64,000 nucleotides of DNA from an uncultured Saprospiraceae bacterium (GCA_938007965.1 CALLMH010000050.1:1-64000); one strand, 5' to 3'; shown: positions 46,876 through 56,845, counted from the first letter of the stretch. Numbers and translations: made by a program. Notes: generated by a model from the letters alone, not told the origin.

Positions 46876-49053
46876 ATGGACAATTTTCTAAAAACACTTA
46901 CGATATTTATCATTTTGGCTATTGCTAATGTCTCATATGCAGGAAATGGTATGTGGTTACCTATATTCCTCAAATCCCTCAACGAAGCCGAGATGCAGGA
47001 CATGGGTATGAAAATATCTGCAGAGGATATCTATAGCACAAATAAGAGCTCGATGAAAGATGCAATCGTCCATTTCGGAGGATTCTGTACTGGTGAGGTT
47101 ATCTCTGATCAGGGTCTAGTACTTACCAATCATCACTGTGGATACGGCAATATACAATCGCACTCTTCTGTAGAAAACAACCTACTCAAAGATGGATTCT
47201 GGGCAAAGTCCCACTCCGAAGAACTTGCTAATCCTGGATTATTTGTAACATTCATAGAGAGTATAGAGGACGTCAGTGAGACTGTATTGAAAGGTACAAA
47301 TGATCGAATGTCTATGAAAGAAAGACAATCAATCGTGGATAAAAACATAGCGGCAATCAAAGGTGGATACAGACTTACGGAGTTCCAAGATATCGTCATC
47401 CGTCCGTTTTACAATGGTAATCAATACTTCTTATTTCACACATTAACATACAATGATGTAAGATTAGTAGGCACACCTCCAGAGTCGATCGGTAAATTCG
47501 GGGCAGATACTGACAATTGGATGTTCCCAAGGCATACTGGAGATTTTTCACTTTTTAGAATCTATGCAGGACCTAATAATGAGCCAGCAAATTTTGCCAA
47601 AGAAAATAAACCCTTCACACCGAAACACTCTCTTCCTATCTCTTTGGATGGTGTAGAAGAAGGTGACTTCACTATGGTATTTGGCTTTCCTGGCAGAACG
47701 AATCAATATCTCCCATCGCCCGCTGTAGAGCAAACCATAAATACGCTAAATCCTGCCAAAATAGAGATCAGAGATAAAGCACTAAAAATATTGGACAAAC
47801 ATATGAGGGCAGATCCTGAGGTAAGATTAAAATATGCATCAAAATTTGCCGGAGTGGCCAATTATTGGAAAAAATGGATAGGAGAAAGTACAGGCCTCAA
47901 GTCAACTGGTGCACTTCAAAAAAAATATGAACTAGAAGATGAATATGAAAAAAAGGCCCCTAAAGATTACAAAAACATTGTTAAAGAATTCAAACAAGTA
48001 TATTCTGATATAGAGCCTTATTCCCTAGCGAGAGACTTCTACTCAGAGACCGCTTCTAGAAATATAGAGATCCTTCGTCAGATGGGTAACTTCAAAAGAC
48101 TAGTAATTACTTATGAGGAGAATGGTGTTGAAGCATACAATAAGTTGGTACCGAGATACAAGTCGTATTTCGAAAGATTCTATAAAGATTACGAACCGTC
48201 GATCGACCGAGAAGTATTTGGATCACTGACAGAGTATTATGTAGAATCTCTTGATAGAAAATTCGTCCCGACATCATTATCAGCTGAGTACATGAGAAAG
48301 AATAACATGGACTACAATCAACTTGCAGAAGATCTATACTCAAATAGCAACTTCCCGAACGAGGAAGCAATGATGCGAATCTTCGACATGGCCCCAGAGG
48401 CTGCAGTAGAAGCGATGAAAGCTGATCCGATGTATCAATTCTACTCAGATTGGAACAGTATATATACTGATAAAATATCTATGCCTTACAATACTCTTAA
48501 GAGTCAGATAGATAGCCTCCAAAGACTATATATGAAAGGACAGATGAAAACATTCAAAAAGAAAAGATTCTGGCCAGATGCCAATAGTACGATGAGGATC
48601 ACATATGGAAAAGTAAATGGTTATAGTCCTAGAGATGCAGTAAGATACATGCCGTTCTCCTATGTAGAGGGTATCATGGAGAAGTACGTCCCTGGAGATT
48701 ATGAATTCGATGTACCTGAGAAGCTTATCAGTCTAATAGAGAATAAAGACTATGGCCAATATGCCGATAAGTCAGGGAGTGTCCCCGTGTGTTTTCTTGG
48801 AACCAATCATACCACCGGTGGAAACAGTGGCAGCCCTGCCATAGATGGATATGGGAACCTGATCGGACTGAACTTTGATAGAGTATGGGAAGGCACTATG
48901 AGTGATATCAACTACGACGCATCTATCTGTAGAAATATAATGGTAGATGCTCGATATGTTCTTTTTATCATAGATAAGTTGGGTGATGCAGGACATTTGA
49001 TAGCAGAAATGGAACTCGTAAGACCAAAAACGAACATTAGAAAAGGTAAATAG
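46876..49053 (+). CDS. S46-family dipeptidyl-peptidase, DPP11-like (Asp/Glu-specific)
   Basis: Exported serine dipeptidyl-peptidase (725 residues) that removes N-terminal dipeptides from peptides in the periplasm. A signal peptide ends near residue 22. The chymotrypsin-like triad is visible: His in LTNHHCGYG (86/87), Asp around TDNWMFPRHTGDFS, and Ser651 in GGNSGSP. The specificity residue after LIGLNF is Arg669, 18 residues after the Ser. This is the same spacing as Ser655/Arg673 in Porphyromonas DPP11, where Arg selects acidic P1 residues; DPP7 has Gly there. This argues for DPP11 rather than DPP7. The LVIVD cargo gene follows. Confidence 0.92.
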   Translation: MDNFLKTLTIFIILAIANVSYAGNGMWLPIFLKSLNEAEMQDMGMKISAEDIYSTNKSSMKDAIVHFGGFCTGEVISDQGLVLTNHHCGYGNIQSHSSVENNLLKDGFWAKSHSEELANPGLFVTFIESIEDVSETVLKGTNDRMSMKERQSIVDKNIAAIKGGYRLTEFQDIVIRPFYNGNQYFLFHTLTYNDVRLVGTPPESIGKFGADTDNWMFPRHTGDFSLFRIYAGPNNEPANFAKENKPFTPKHSLPISLDGVEEGDFTMVFGFPGRTNQYLPSPAVEQTINTLNPAKIEIRDKALKILDKHMRADPEVRLKYASKFAGVANYWKKWIGESTGLKSTGALQKKYELEDEYEKKAPKDYKNIVKEFKQVYSDIEPYSLARDFYSETASRNIEILRQMGNFKRLVITYEENGVEAYNKLVPRYKSYFERFYKDYEPSIDREVFGSLTEYYVESLDRKFVPTSLSAEYMRKNNMDYNQLAEDLYSNSNFPNEEAMMRIFDMAPEAAVEAMKADPMYQFYSDWNSIYTDKISMPYNTLKSQIDSLQRLYMKGQMKTFKKKRFWPDANSTMRITYGKVNGYSPRDAVRYMPFSYVEGIMEKYVPGDYEFDVPEKLISLIENKDYGQYADKSGSVPVCFLGTNHTTGGNSGSPAIDGYGNLIGLNFDRVWEGTMSDINYDASICRNIMVDARYVLFIIDKLGDAGHLIAEMELVRPKTNIRKGK

Positions 49054-49122
49054 AACATTTTTATGTACTATCGCCATTGTCATAATTTGAGATCTATTAT
49101 TTTCAAAATAAAAAAGAACATC

Positions 49123-50523
49123 ATGAGATTTTCAGTATTTATATTTTTCATTCTTATCTCACAATCTATCGTAGGACAGGCTGTAGAAGGCACATTATTA
49201 GGTACTTGGACCAATCCAGACTTACCTGCATCCAATGCACACGACAATGTATATAATGAAGTCTGGGGACTTGCAGTAAATGATCATGAGTTTGCAGTGA
49301 TTGGGACTACTTTCGGCACGCACATCATTGATGTGACTGACCCTACCAATCCTGAAGAAATCTTCGCTATCGAAGGAGGTACTACAGGAGGCGCAATAAT
49401 ACATAGAGATTTTCATGATTATAAAGGATACTTATACTCTATAGCGGACGAAGGATCTAATACAGGCTTACAGATTATAGATATAACGCAGCTCCCCGAT
49501 GCTATAGAAATCGCTTATGATAACTCGTCTCTATTCAGTAGAAGTCACAATATATTCATCGATGAATCAAGAGATAGATTATACTCCTTGATTTCAAACG
49601 GTGATGATCTTAGTTTTGCCCCGATGCGGATATTCGATATTACCAATCCTATAGATCCTGTGTTACTTGGTACTTATAATAGTTTTAATCAGTACACTTT
49701 CTCGCAAGTGCATGATGCGTACGTGCAGAATGATACTGCATATCTTAATCTAGGCCCTAGGGGGTTTGCTATTGTTGATTTTGAAAATGTAGATACACCT
49801 AATGTGATCAGCATACTTAGCCCCGCAGAATATCCGCAATCTGGATATAATCACTCCGGGTGGTTAAGTGAGGATGGTGATTACTATTATATGGCTGATG
49901 AAACATTTGGCAGCGACATGAAAGTATTGGATCTGACTAACTTGCCTGACATAGAAATCCCGACAGTATTCAATGCGGAATCGACAGATGTAACTATCCC
50001 CCATAATCAAATCGTAAAAGGAGATAAACTATACGTTTCCTACTATTTCGATGGATTGCAAGTATTTGATATTACTGATCCAATAAATCCGATTAGAGAA
50101 ATGTACTACCCTACCAGTAAATTCCCTCCGACAAATGGGCTCTACAGAGGAGCTTGGGGCGTATATCCATTGCTTCCATCGGGCAATATATTGGTATCCG
50201 ACATGCAGGAAGGACTGTTTGTCATTGATGGTGAATTACCCGTTACATCTACAGAAGAAATCGATGGACAGTCATTACAAACACAATTTACCTTATCTCC
50301 TAATCCGAGTAATGGCGTTTTTGATATAGATCTTAGTTCTTTTCTTGAATCCGAAGTATCTGTAGAAGTTACTAATAATACTGGAAAATTAATACATACA
50401 TCCACTTTATCTAATGGTGTTCATACTATGGATCTGTCACAACAGCTAAGCGCTGGAATTTATAATATAAATGTGAATGATGGCAAAAAAACAATCGCCA
50501 ATAGGCTGATGATAAGAAAATAG
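49123..50523 (+). CDS. Choice-of-anchor-B / LVIVD-repeat protein with T9SS sorting domain
   Basis: Secreted surface protein (466 residues). The ATG at 49123 gives a signal peptide ending near SQSIVGQ; the frame is open 20 codons earlier. The body is a beta-propeller-like series of repeats of LVIVD type (THIIDVTDPTNPEE, MRIFDITNPIDPVLLG, LQVFDITDPINPIRE). The last 80 residues form a type A T9SS C-terminal domain (FTLSPNPSNGVFDIDLSS, ending GKKTIANRLMIRK). It should be exported by the PorV/PorU machinery encoded in this window. Ligand or enzymatic role is unknown. Confidence 0.88.
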   Translation: MRFSVFIFFILISQSIVGQAVEGTLLGTWTNPDLPASNAHDNVYNEVWGLAVNDHEFAVIGTTFGTHIIDVTDPTNPEEIFAIEGGTTGGAIIHRDFHDYKGYLYSIADEGSNTGLQIIDITQLPDAIEIAYDNSSLFSRSHNIFIDESRDRLYSLISNGDDLSFAPMRIFDITNPIDPVLLGTYNSFNQYTFSQVHDAYVQNDTAYLNLGPRGFAIVDFENVDTPNVISILSPAEYPQSGYNHSGWLSEDGDYYYMADETFGSDMKVLDLTNLPDIEIPTVFNAESTDVTIPHNQIVKGDKLYVSYYFDGLQVFDITDPINPIREMYYPTSKFPPTNGLYRGAWGVYPLLPSGNILVSDMQEGLFVIDGELPVTSTEEIDGQSLQTQFTLSPNPSNGVFDIDLSSFLESEVSVEVTNNTGKLIHTSTLSNGVHTMDLSQQLSAGIYNINVNDGKKTIANRLMIRK

Positions 50524-50562
50524 TAATACTGTATGAATGTGCTGTGGCAATTACATTTGCTT

Positions 50563-50655
50563 TTAGCCAGCATAATACTCTTTATTGAAGTAGTTCATCT
50601 GAGCCCAAGGGTCGTCTACATTCATCTGTGTAAGTATGTCATATAAACAATACAT
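50563..50655 (-). CDS. Possible small protein of 30 residues
   Basis: A short minus-strand frame encodes MYCLYDILTQMNVDDPWAQM followed by NYFNKEYYAG and a TAA stop. The composition (DDPWAQMNYFNKEYY) looks like real protein rather than random translation of AT-rich DNA. It could be an independent small protein or the last piece of a decayed gene; the frame is open about 15 codons further upstream. I recognise no family. It is convergent with the LVIVD gene. Confidence 0.3.
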   Translation of the reverse strand: MYCLYDILTQMNVDDPWAQMNYFNKEYYAG

Positions 50656-50676
50656 GTAATATTTTCTATATTTATA

Positions 50677-50684
50677 TATCTTTG
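50677..50684 (+). promoter_or_regulatory. Putative -7 element upstream of the methyltransferase gene
   Basis: TATCTTTG, matching TAnnTTTG, lies 35 bases before the ATG at 50720. No good -33 TTTG is found. Confidence 0.4.
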
Positions 50685-50719
50685 TTTTTCTTCTAATAAT
50701 TCATAACTAGACGATATTA

Positions 50720-51517
50720 ATGTTCGATTTTCATAAGGATAAAGCGAGATACTTTAATATGCAGTATACTAACTCCAAGGAGTATATCCTTCCCTTCATA
50801 GAGAAATACGTCAATCATGATAAGAAACTAGACATCTTAGAGATAGGGTGTGCAGAAGCTGGGGTTTTGAAAGCATTCACAGATAAAGGGCACCAATGTG
50901 TAGGTATAGAGCTAGACCCCAAGCGAACAGAAATAGCCAAGAGTTTTATGGCCGAAGAGATGGCCGCTGGAAAAATTGAGTTCATGTCTAAGAATATCTA
51001 TGATATAGATATAGAAAAAGACTTAAAAACGAAATTTGATCTCATTATCCTAAAAGATGTAATTGAGCACATCCACGACCAAGCAAAGTTTATGTCATTT
51101 TTGCACAAATTTCTAAAGCCCGATGGAAAGATTTTTTTTGGATTCCCACCTTGGCAGATGCCATTTGGAGGGCATCAGCAAGTAGCAAAAAGTAAAATTC
51201 TATCTGCAATTCCATACTATCATATGCTACCACGACCGATCTATAAGGTGATTCTTAAAGCATTCGGCGAAACCCCACAAAAGGTAGAAAATATGCTTGA
51301 AATAAAAGATACCGGTATATCTATCGAACGATTCGAGTGCATACTAAAAAAAGAAAAATACAGAATCTTGAAAAGACAATTGTATCTTTTCAATCCTATA
51401 TATAAGTATAAATTTGGAGTTTCGGCTAGAAAGCAATCAGGCATAATCAGTGCTATACCTGTTCTGAGAAATTTTCTATCTACTTGCGCTTATTATATTA
51501 TCCAAGAAGAAAAATAG
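50720..51517 (+). CDS. Class I SAM-dependent methyltransferase
   Basis: A 265-residue methyltransferase. Motif I is ILEIGCAEAGVLKAF, followed by the acidic ribose-binding strand CVGIELD and motif IV-like FDLIILKDVIEHIHD. After the Rossmann core the C-terminal 90 residues are basic and partly hydrophobic, as in enzymes acting on lipids or glycans, but the substrate cannot be inferred. It is convergent with the DinB gene, six bases away. Confidence 0.85.
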   Translation: MFDFHKDKARYFNMQYTNSKEYILPFIEKYVNHDKKLDILEIGCAEAGVLKAFTDKGHQCVGIELDPKRTEIAKSFMAEEMAAGKIEFMSKNIYDIDIEKDLKTKFDLIILKDVIEHIHDQAKFMSFLHKFLKPDGKIFFGFPPWQMPFGGHQQVAKSKILSAIPYYHMLPRPIYKVILKAFGETPQKVENMLEIKDTGISIERFECILKKEKYRILKRQLYLFNPIYKYKFGVSARKQSGIISAIPVLRNFLSTCAYYIIQEEK

Positions 51518-51523
51518 ACATGA

Positions 51524-52069
51524 TCAAACTCTTGATTGTGCCTGCACGATATGCCTTTCGTTGTGCATGATTACAAATTGGAATACATCTCCCAATCTCA
51601 TTTTGATCCATTTGGTAAGACTTATTGCAGTTTTTATTTTTGTCAGGTCATATTCGTTGGCTAAGTCGAGAAGTCGTAGTAGTTCATTTTGATTTTTCAA
51701 AAATGTATCCATGACGCTACTAGCATCGAGATCATCTATTGGGATGTAATCTTTAAATGCTTTCACCTTATTTTTCCCTCTATAATCCATGGCATTGGTG
51801 AAGTATTTACCCAACCATCCACTAGTAAAAGTCGAAATTGAAGGATCTTTTTGGGCATGCTTTAGTGATTCCGCTATAGCTGGATTATAATATTTGTAGT
51901 ACATATTCAGATGTTCTAGATTCTGAATTATGCTCCATCCTCCGCTGTCTGTAGTTGTTAATAATTGATTACTTGTCAGGGATTGGAACTGATCAGTAAC
52001 TATATTTGAATGGCGCTTTACTTCTGTAGAAAGTTGTTCTATAAGTTGAGATTTATTTCGAGCTTTCAT
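51524..52069 (-). CDS. DinB-superfamily protein
   Basis: A 181-residue four-helix-bundle protein of the DinB/YfiT type. Blocks include GWSIIQNLEHLNMYYKYY and the C-terminal MHNERHIVQAQ. These supply the histidines (near residues 53 and 169-172) that bind a divalent metal in this fold. Members act as thiol-dependent S-transferases or have unknown function. It is 24 bases downstream of the unknown 52094-52729 gene on the same strand, so the two are probably co-transcribed. Confidence 0.82.
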   Translation of the reverse strand: MKARNKSQLIEQLSTEVKRHSNIVTDQFQSLTSNQLLTTTDSGGWSIIQNLEHLNMYYKYYNPAIAESLKHAQKDPSISTFTSGWLGKYFTNAMDYRGKNKVKAFKDYIPIDDLDASSVMDTFLKNQNELLRLLDLANEYDLTKIKTAISLTKWIKMRLGDVFQFVIMHNERHIVQAQSRV

Positions 52070-52093
52070 AATTTTTGGTATTTGAGCATAGAA

Positions 52094-52729
52094 TTATACC
52101 AATTCATTACTATGATCATTGAGTATGATATCGAGTAATTCCAAACCATCGTCGTAGATATTATCCATATCAACTATATCTACTTTTCTACTCTTCTTAT
52201 AGATTACCAAATAATCTCCATTTCCTTCAAGTGTATACTCACCTAATCGCAGCATGACCTCTGCAAAATGAGATGTAATCATCATTCGCATATAATTCAT
52301 ATCGTTGGATTCTACAACGAAGTCTTTATCAAAGTCCCTACTTAGTGATGACCACTCGGTCGATGAAAATATGTTGCCCAGCTTGCTAAGACCACTTTTT
52401 GGCTTTATTATAAACCTAGGCAAATCTAAAAGTGTGGTATCGTACAGAAATATAGTAGTCGTAATATTGGTATTTGTCGCATAGTACAAATCAAAAATTT
52501 GCGTCAACGCATCAAACTTGATGTCCTTTTTATAGAGATAGCCTTTTATCCTCTTTGCTTTAGTCTCATCATAGAATTGCATCGTTTTTACATCCACATG
52601 TAACTGCTCAGCGACTACTTTTCTTCTTATCTGAAAATTCTTACTTCTGGCAAAGTGCCTCAACTCATTGAACCGTTTATTTCCAAAGATAGCATCACCA
52701 ATATCATCAAAGAGGTCTATTAATCCCAT
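52094..52729 (-). CDS. Hypothetical protein
   Basis: A 211-residue protein without signal peptide or clear membrane segment. The N-terminus (MGLIDLFDDIGDAIFGNKRF) is amphipathic. The middle alternates short strands (TTIFLYDTTLLDLPRFIIKP). The part FDKDFVVESNDMNYMRMMIT followed by GDYLVIYKK has a weak resemblance to DUF3137-type proteins, not enough to assign. It lies between the M36 peptidase and DinB genes on the same strand. I cannot offer a function. Confidence 0.55.
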   Translation of the reverse strand: MGLIDLFDDIGDAIFGNKRFNELRHFARSKNFQIRRKVVAEQLHVDVKTMQFYDETKAKRIKGYLYKKDIKFDALTQIFDLYYATNTNITTTIFLYDTTLLDLPRFIIKPKSGLSKLGNIFSSTEWSSLSRDFDKDFVVESNDMNYMRMMITSHFAEVMLRLGEYTLEGNGDYLVIYKKSRKVDIVDMDNIYDDGLELLDIILNDHSNELV

Positions 52730-52778
52730 GTTTATTGAGGTAAGATTGAGTACAAATATAAGCCAATTCTAAAGATTA

Positions 52779-55700
52779 CTAAAAGCCCTTAATATTCAAA
52801 ACTCCTGTCACCTTCATATCGTTGTGATTTAGAATCAGAGAGGATGGGTTTGGAGTGTTTTCATTAGAGATTACATTTACATTATTCAATAATATAGTCC
52901 CATAATTAATAATAGCACCACCTTCATTCGAGGTTCCAGATAGTAGATTTACCTTATCTAAACTCAGACTTCCTTCGGTAGTAATTTCGAATATTGTGCT
53001 TGCACCCATCGCCTTAATTAGGTATTCATTATCATCTAGTATATCTAATTGAATCTCTTTATCTATGACTATTTTACTGATCAATGATATCGTATCCATA
53101 TTGAGCGAAACATCTATAGGTACAATATCCCCATCGTCAGCGCATTCGATTGTTCGACGCAAGGATCCCCATCCGTCATCTACAGTGTAAGAAACTTCAT
53201 CTGAACATAAGGTAGTGCACGACACATCAATATCAAAACCTGATCCTGTTACAAATTGATCACTTCTAAATCTTAATAGAATACATCCAGATTCATCTGT
53301 AGAAGTAAAAGTACCTGGATTATCAGTTCCATAAAATCCTCCCGCTGGAAAGCCAGCTTGGGTAGGCCCATTTCCACTATCAAACTGAGAAGCATCGATA
53401 CTATTACCATTATATATATATAGGGCATCCCAATTAGACTCTATATTAAGCGAATTGAATGTTATCTGGATTGCTTCATCAAGGTTGGGTGAGCAGATCA
53501 ATGTAGTTACATCTTCATTGTTCGAGTATTCGCCTTCTTCACCTCCAGAATCATAAATACTGTCTCCACAATCTATTTTTCTAATATCTACTTGATCTAT
53601 ATATGTGCACATATTTCTGTCTGTAACTGTCACCGAATAAGTACCCTCGACAAGGCTATCTATTGATTGAGTTACCTCGCCATTGCTCCAGCTAAATGAA
53701 TACGGAGCTCGGCCACCTTCCGGTAATACTGATGCCGTACCATTATTTTCACTTTGATTGGTTAGGAATGTACTATTCACCCTAGCGAATAGTTCTAGCG
53801 GTGTAGAAACTATTGCTATTTTAGAAATAGCTTCTGTACCATCAGAAACGGTAACCCTGTATAATCCTGCACCTAAATCGGTCCTCATATCACTGGTAGA
53901 CCCATCAGCCCATGAATAAGAATATACGCCGCTCCCTCCACTGGCTAGTACGCTTATTGTCCCGTCCGTATCTCCATAACATAATAATTCACTCTCAACT
54001 ATATCAATTACGAAATCTCCAGCACTCGGGACTATAGCTACTGAATTAGAGAGGGCGACACCTTCCGATGTGCCATTTTCAAAAGCAGCTGTGTTGACTA
54101 TATTCAATTGTAAGTTTTTGATAACTATATCATCTATCCACCAACCATTACCGCCGACAGTTTCATCGCATATCATTTGAAATCGGATTTTAATATCTTG
54201 TCCTTCGTAAATACTTAGATCTATAATCGTATTTATAAATAATCCGCTATCTCCACTAAATCCTGATTTGGATCCAAGTGTACTATTATATCCATTATGA
54301 ATCATCCGATGTCCTAAATCAGACCAACTCTGTCCATCATCAATGGATATGAGAACAGACCCACCATCAAATCCTGGTTCTGTATCATATTTATGATGAA
54401 ATGATAGTAAACTCTCATCGCCAATTCCTACGCTTAGAGCTAGATCTAGATTAGCTTCTCCTTCAGAATCATTATTTGGTGCAAACCATGCGAATGTCCC
54501 ATCATTGACTTGGGATGATTGCAGGTTCCAGTTTGTATTGCCTGATTGACTAGTATTCCAGTTCCCAGTCCCTGATTCTAATCCATCATAAAAATCAGAT
54601 GGTGTTTTTTTCTGACCACTGTCTACCTCTAATACGACCTCAACAGTCTTAGAACTCAGAGCCGCAAGATCAAATAATGGAAACGTAATGATACCCCCCG
54701 ATTCAGTTCCCCCATCCGTCGCGGAGACAAAAGATAATCCATCAGGTATGGAATCAGTCAACATAAAATCAACTTCGTCCACTCCGGTCTGATTGTTGGT
54801 TACTGAAATTTCGTAGGTAATCTGTTCCAACTCTTCGCTGGATACTGTAGATGTAAATTTCTCTATAGTCACTGATAAATTTGGTGGCATATCAAATGAT
54901 TCCGTACCATCTGATCGACTGGTAAAACTTCCTTGATCAGCACTAAATCCTAGTCCTCTATCTGCGAATGCTTTCCAGATAAGTAGCTCGTGTGCTCCAT
55001 CGTACAACAAGCGATCTGCTTCTAATATTGCATCTCTTCCGTCTATAAAACCAGGTCTACATGGTTGTAATTTCATTCCTTCCATGACCAATGCCATTGC
55101 CATATTATTACCTCCCGTGCCATTATACATATCAGAATCAAAACCGTACTGATCGATAAAAGCCCATGTCATATCCCACAGCATAGTACACCATACAGAT
55201 CCTACTCCGTGAGGAATAGAAAAAGTTTTGATATCGTCATATGTGCTAGGGTTTACGCCGAAATCAGTACTATATGGAAAAGGTCGTATCCCTAGCCCAT
55301 CAGCTTCTTGACCAAATAACCATGTTCCTACTGTTCGGGCATCAGCCTCAGCATCTCCTACCTCGATAGTCATCACCATACCAAGATAATCAGACCACCC
55401 TTCACCCATTTGTTCTTGTCCAGCCAGACAACCAGCTGCGGAGGGTCCACCTGTCAGCCTATTAGATATTCCATGGCCATATTCGTGAGCAATTACACCA
55501 TTATCATAATCTCCATCTCGTCCATTGCACAAATACATCTGCATTCTAGGATTACTACCATCTGGAGGTGTTCCGAAATTAGCATTACACGCACCCAATC
55601 CATCTTGCACTTCACTCTGTACGTAATCACTCCCCAGCCCAGCCAGCGAATAGTTTTCTTCTTGGAAATTTCCAGACTGTTCATCAAATCCATAATTATA

Positions 55701-56756
55701 CCATACGTCGTGCATTAGATTGGTCCAGAAGAAAGTATTGGTAATAGCTGCATCTGTATAATCCGCTGGATCACCAGCTACATCTAGAGGAAAAACAAAC
55801 TCAAGATTTGCACCACCTTCAGCCCGAGAAGTATCGTCACCAGTAGGAGCATTGGTATTATCATCATCAAGATAAGTATCTGTATTATTCCCTCTTGTGG
55901 TAGTATAATCTATACCTCCTATGGTATGCCATCCATTTGGAGAAGCGACTAAATTATCATTCCAAGGCGCTGTATTTATAGATCTAGATCCAAAATTTGG
56001 ACTTTCTACGGGCAGATCAAAGACTTCATAAGTATTCGGAACTAAGATGGATTCGGCAATGAGATCACTCTTGTCTGATTTATCGTATGTATGGTATTCA
56101 TGATCGTGAGTATGGTTGCATTCTTTTGACACATCTGATCCATGATTGCACTCTACTGTCCAGCTTATCTCTTCTAGAATATCACCAGACTCTGCGTCTA
56201 CTAAGTAGTCTGTGTACCAAGCTGACCGCACATCTTCTATGGCTAATTCCCATGCTAGCCTGAGTTCTCCCGTGTCTAATATATAGTACTGGAGTTTTGC
56301 AGGAATAGGTGCGATTGATATTTCAGGTGCGGATATTAATTGTCTATTTTCTCTCCCCTCTTTATTTTCTAATTGGATAAATTGAGCATCTTGTTTTAGC
56401 CCTTTCACGGACACCACCTTATCTATAGCCTCAAAGACTGTAATCTTGGCCTTTACTGATGTACTAGAGTCTTTATTTGCTTTCTTGAAGTTTATATTAT
56501 TGATCACACTCGACCGATCTTTATAGTGTATTGCTCCTCTCGAATTAAATATCGGAATCCCTCCAATAGACTCCTTGAAGTAAGTGTGGGTAATTCCTCC
56601 TGATGTATAATGGTCTGTGATGTAGAGTCCTTTGACTAATATATTCGACTTGGATAATTGTTCGCGAACAAAACCAGCTTCAGCATGATCCGATTGGCCA
56701 ATGAGACCAACTACAGAAAAAAAGATAATCATCACGGTTTCAAAAGCTCTTTTCAT
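52779..56756 (-). CDS. M36-family (fungalysin-type) secreted zinc metallopeptidase, multidomain
   Basis: A 1325-residue secreted peptidase. A signal peptide ends near residue 20. An FTP-type propeptide follows (LVKGLYITDHYTSGGITHTYF). The M36 domain has the zinc motif HEYGHG (His424, Glu425, His428) and the third-ligand region GEGWSDYLG. Next come a DUF11-like domain (YEISVTNNQTG), a jelly-roll adhesion-like domain (about 680-890), and two SprB-type repeats (GDTDGTISVLASGGSGVYSYSW). A CUB-like domain (CGDSIYDSGG...) and a beta-helix-like end complete it. The protein ends VTGVLNIKGF and has no recognisable T9SS C-terminal domain, which is unusual for such a mosaic in this phylum. Confidence 0.9.
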   Translation of the reverse strand: MKRAFETVMIIFFSVVGLIGQSDHAEAGFVREQLSKSNILVKGLYITDHYTSGGITHTYFKESIGGIPIFNSRGAIHYKDRSSVINNINFKKANKDSSTSVKAKITVFEAIDKVVSVKGLKQDAQFIQLENKEGRENRQLISAPEISIAPIPAKLQYYILDTGELRLAWELAIEDVRSAWYTDYLVDAESGDILEEISWTVECNHGSDVSKECNHTHDHEYHTYDKSDKSDLIAESILVPNTYEVFDLPVESPNFGSRSINTAPWNDNLVASPNGWHTIGGIDYTTTRGNNTDTYLDDDNTNAPTGDDTSRAEGGANLEFVFPLDVAGDPADYTDAAITNTFFWTNLMHDVWYNYGFDEQSGNFQEENYSLAGLGSDYVQSEVQDGLGACNANFGTPPDGSNPRMQMYLCNGRDGDYDNGVIAHEYGHGISNRLTGGPSAAGCLAGQEQMGEGWSDYLGMVMTIEVGDAEADARTVGTWLFGQEADGLGIRPFPYSTDFGVNPSTYDDIKTFSIPHGVGSVWCTMLWDMTWAFIDQYGFDSDMYNGTGGNNMAMALVMEGMKLQPCRPGFIDGRDAILEADRLLYDGAHELLIWKAFADRGLGFSADQGSFTSRSDGTESFDMPPNLSVTIEKFTSTVSSEELEQITYEISVTNNQTGVDEVDFMLTDSIPDGLSFVSATDGGTESGGIITFPLFDLAALSSKTVEVVLEVDSGQKKTPSDFYDGLESGTGNWNTSQSGNTNWNLQSSQVNDGTFAWFAPNNDSEGEANLDLALSVGIGDESLLSFHHKYDTEPGFDGGSVLISIDDGQSWSDLGHRMIHNGYNSTLGSKSGFSGDSGLFINTIIDLSIYEGQDIKIRFQMICDETVGGNGWWIDDIVIKNLQLNIVNTAAFENGTSEGVALSNSVAIVPSAGDFVIDIVESELLCYGDTDGTISVLASGGSGVYSYSWADGSTSDMRTDLGAGLYRVTVSDGTEAISKIAIVSTPLELFARVNSTFLTNQSENNGTASVLPEGGRAPYSFSWSNGEVTQSIDSLVEGTYSVTVTDRNMCTYIDQVDIRKIDCGDSIYDSGGEEGEYSNNEDVTTLICSPNLDEAIQITFNSLNIESNWDALYIYNGNSIDASQFDSGNGPTQAGFPAGGFYGTDNPGTFTSTDESGCILLRFRSDQFVTGSGFDIDVSCTTLCSDEVSYTVDDGWGSLRRTIECADDGDIVPIDVSLNMDTISLISKIVIDKEIQLDILDDNEYLIKAMGASTIFEITTEGSLSLDKVNLLSGTSNEGGAIINYGTILLNNVNVISNENTPNPSSLILNHNDMKVTGVLNIKGF

Positions 56757-56845
56757 TTTTAGTAGATTGTATAGGTTTCGGCGATTAGAATGTAGCCCTA
56801 GTTTTCACGTATAAATATACGCAATTTCTGATATATTCGGTTTTA

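Noticed and set aside
52779-56756. A T9SS type A sorting domain in the M36 peptidase
   Set aside because: The last 100 residues lack the PNP start motif and the basic terminal strand that are clear in the 49123-50523 protein.
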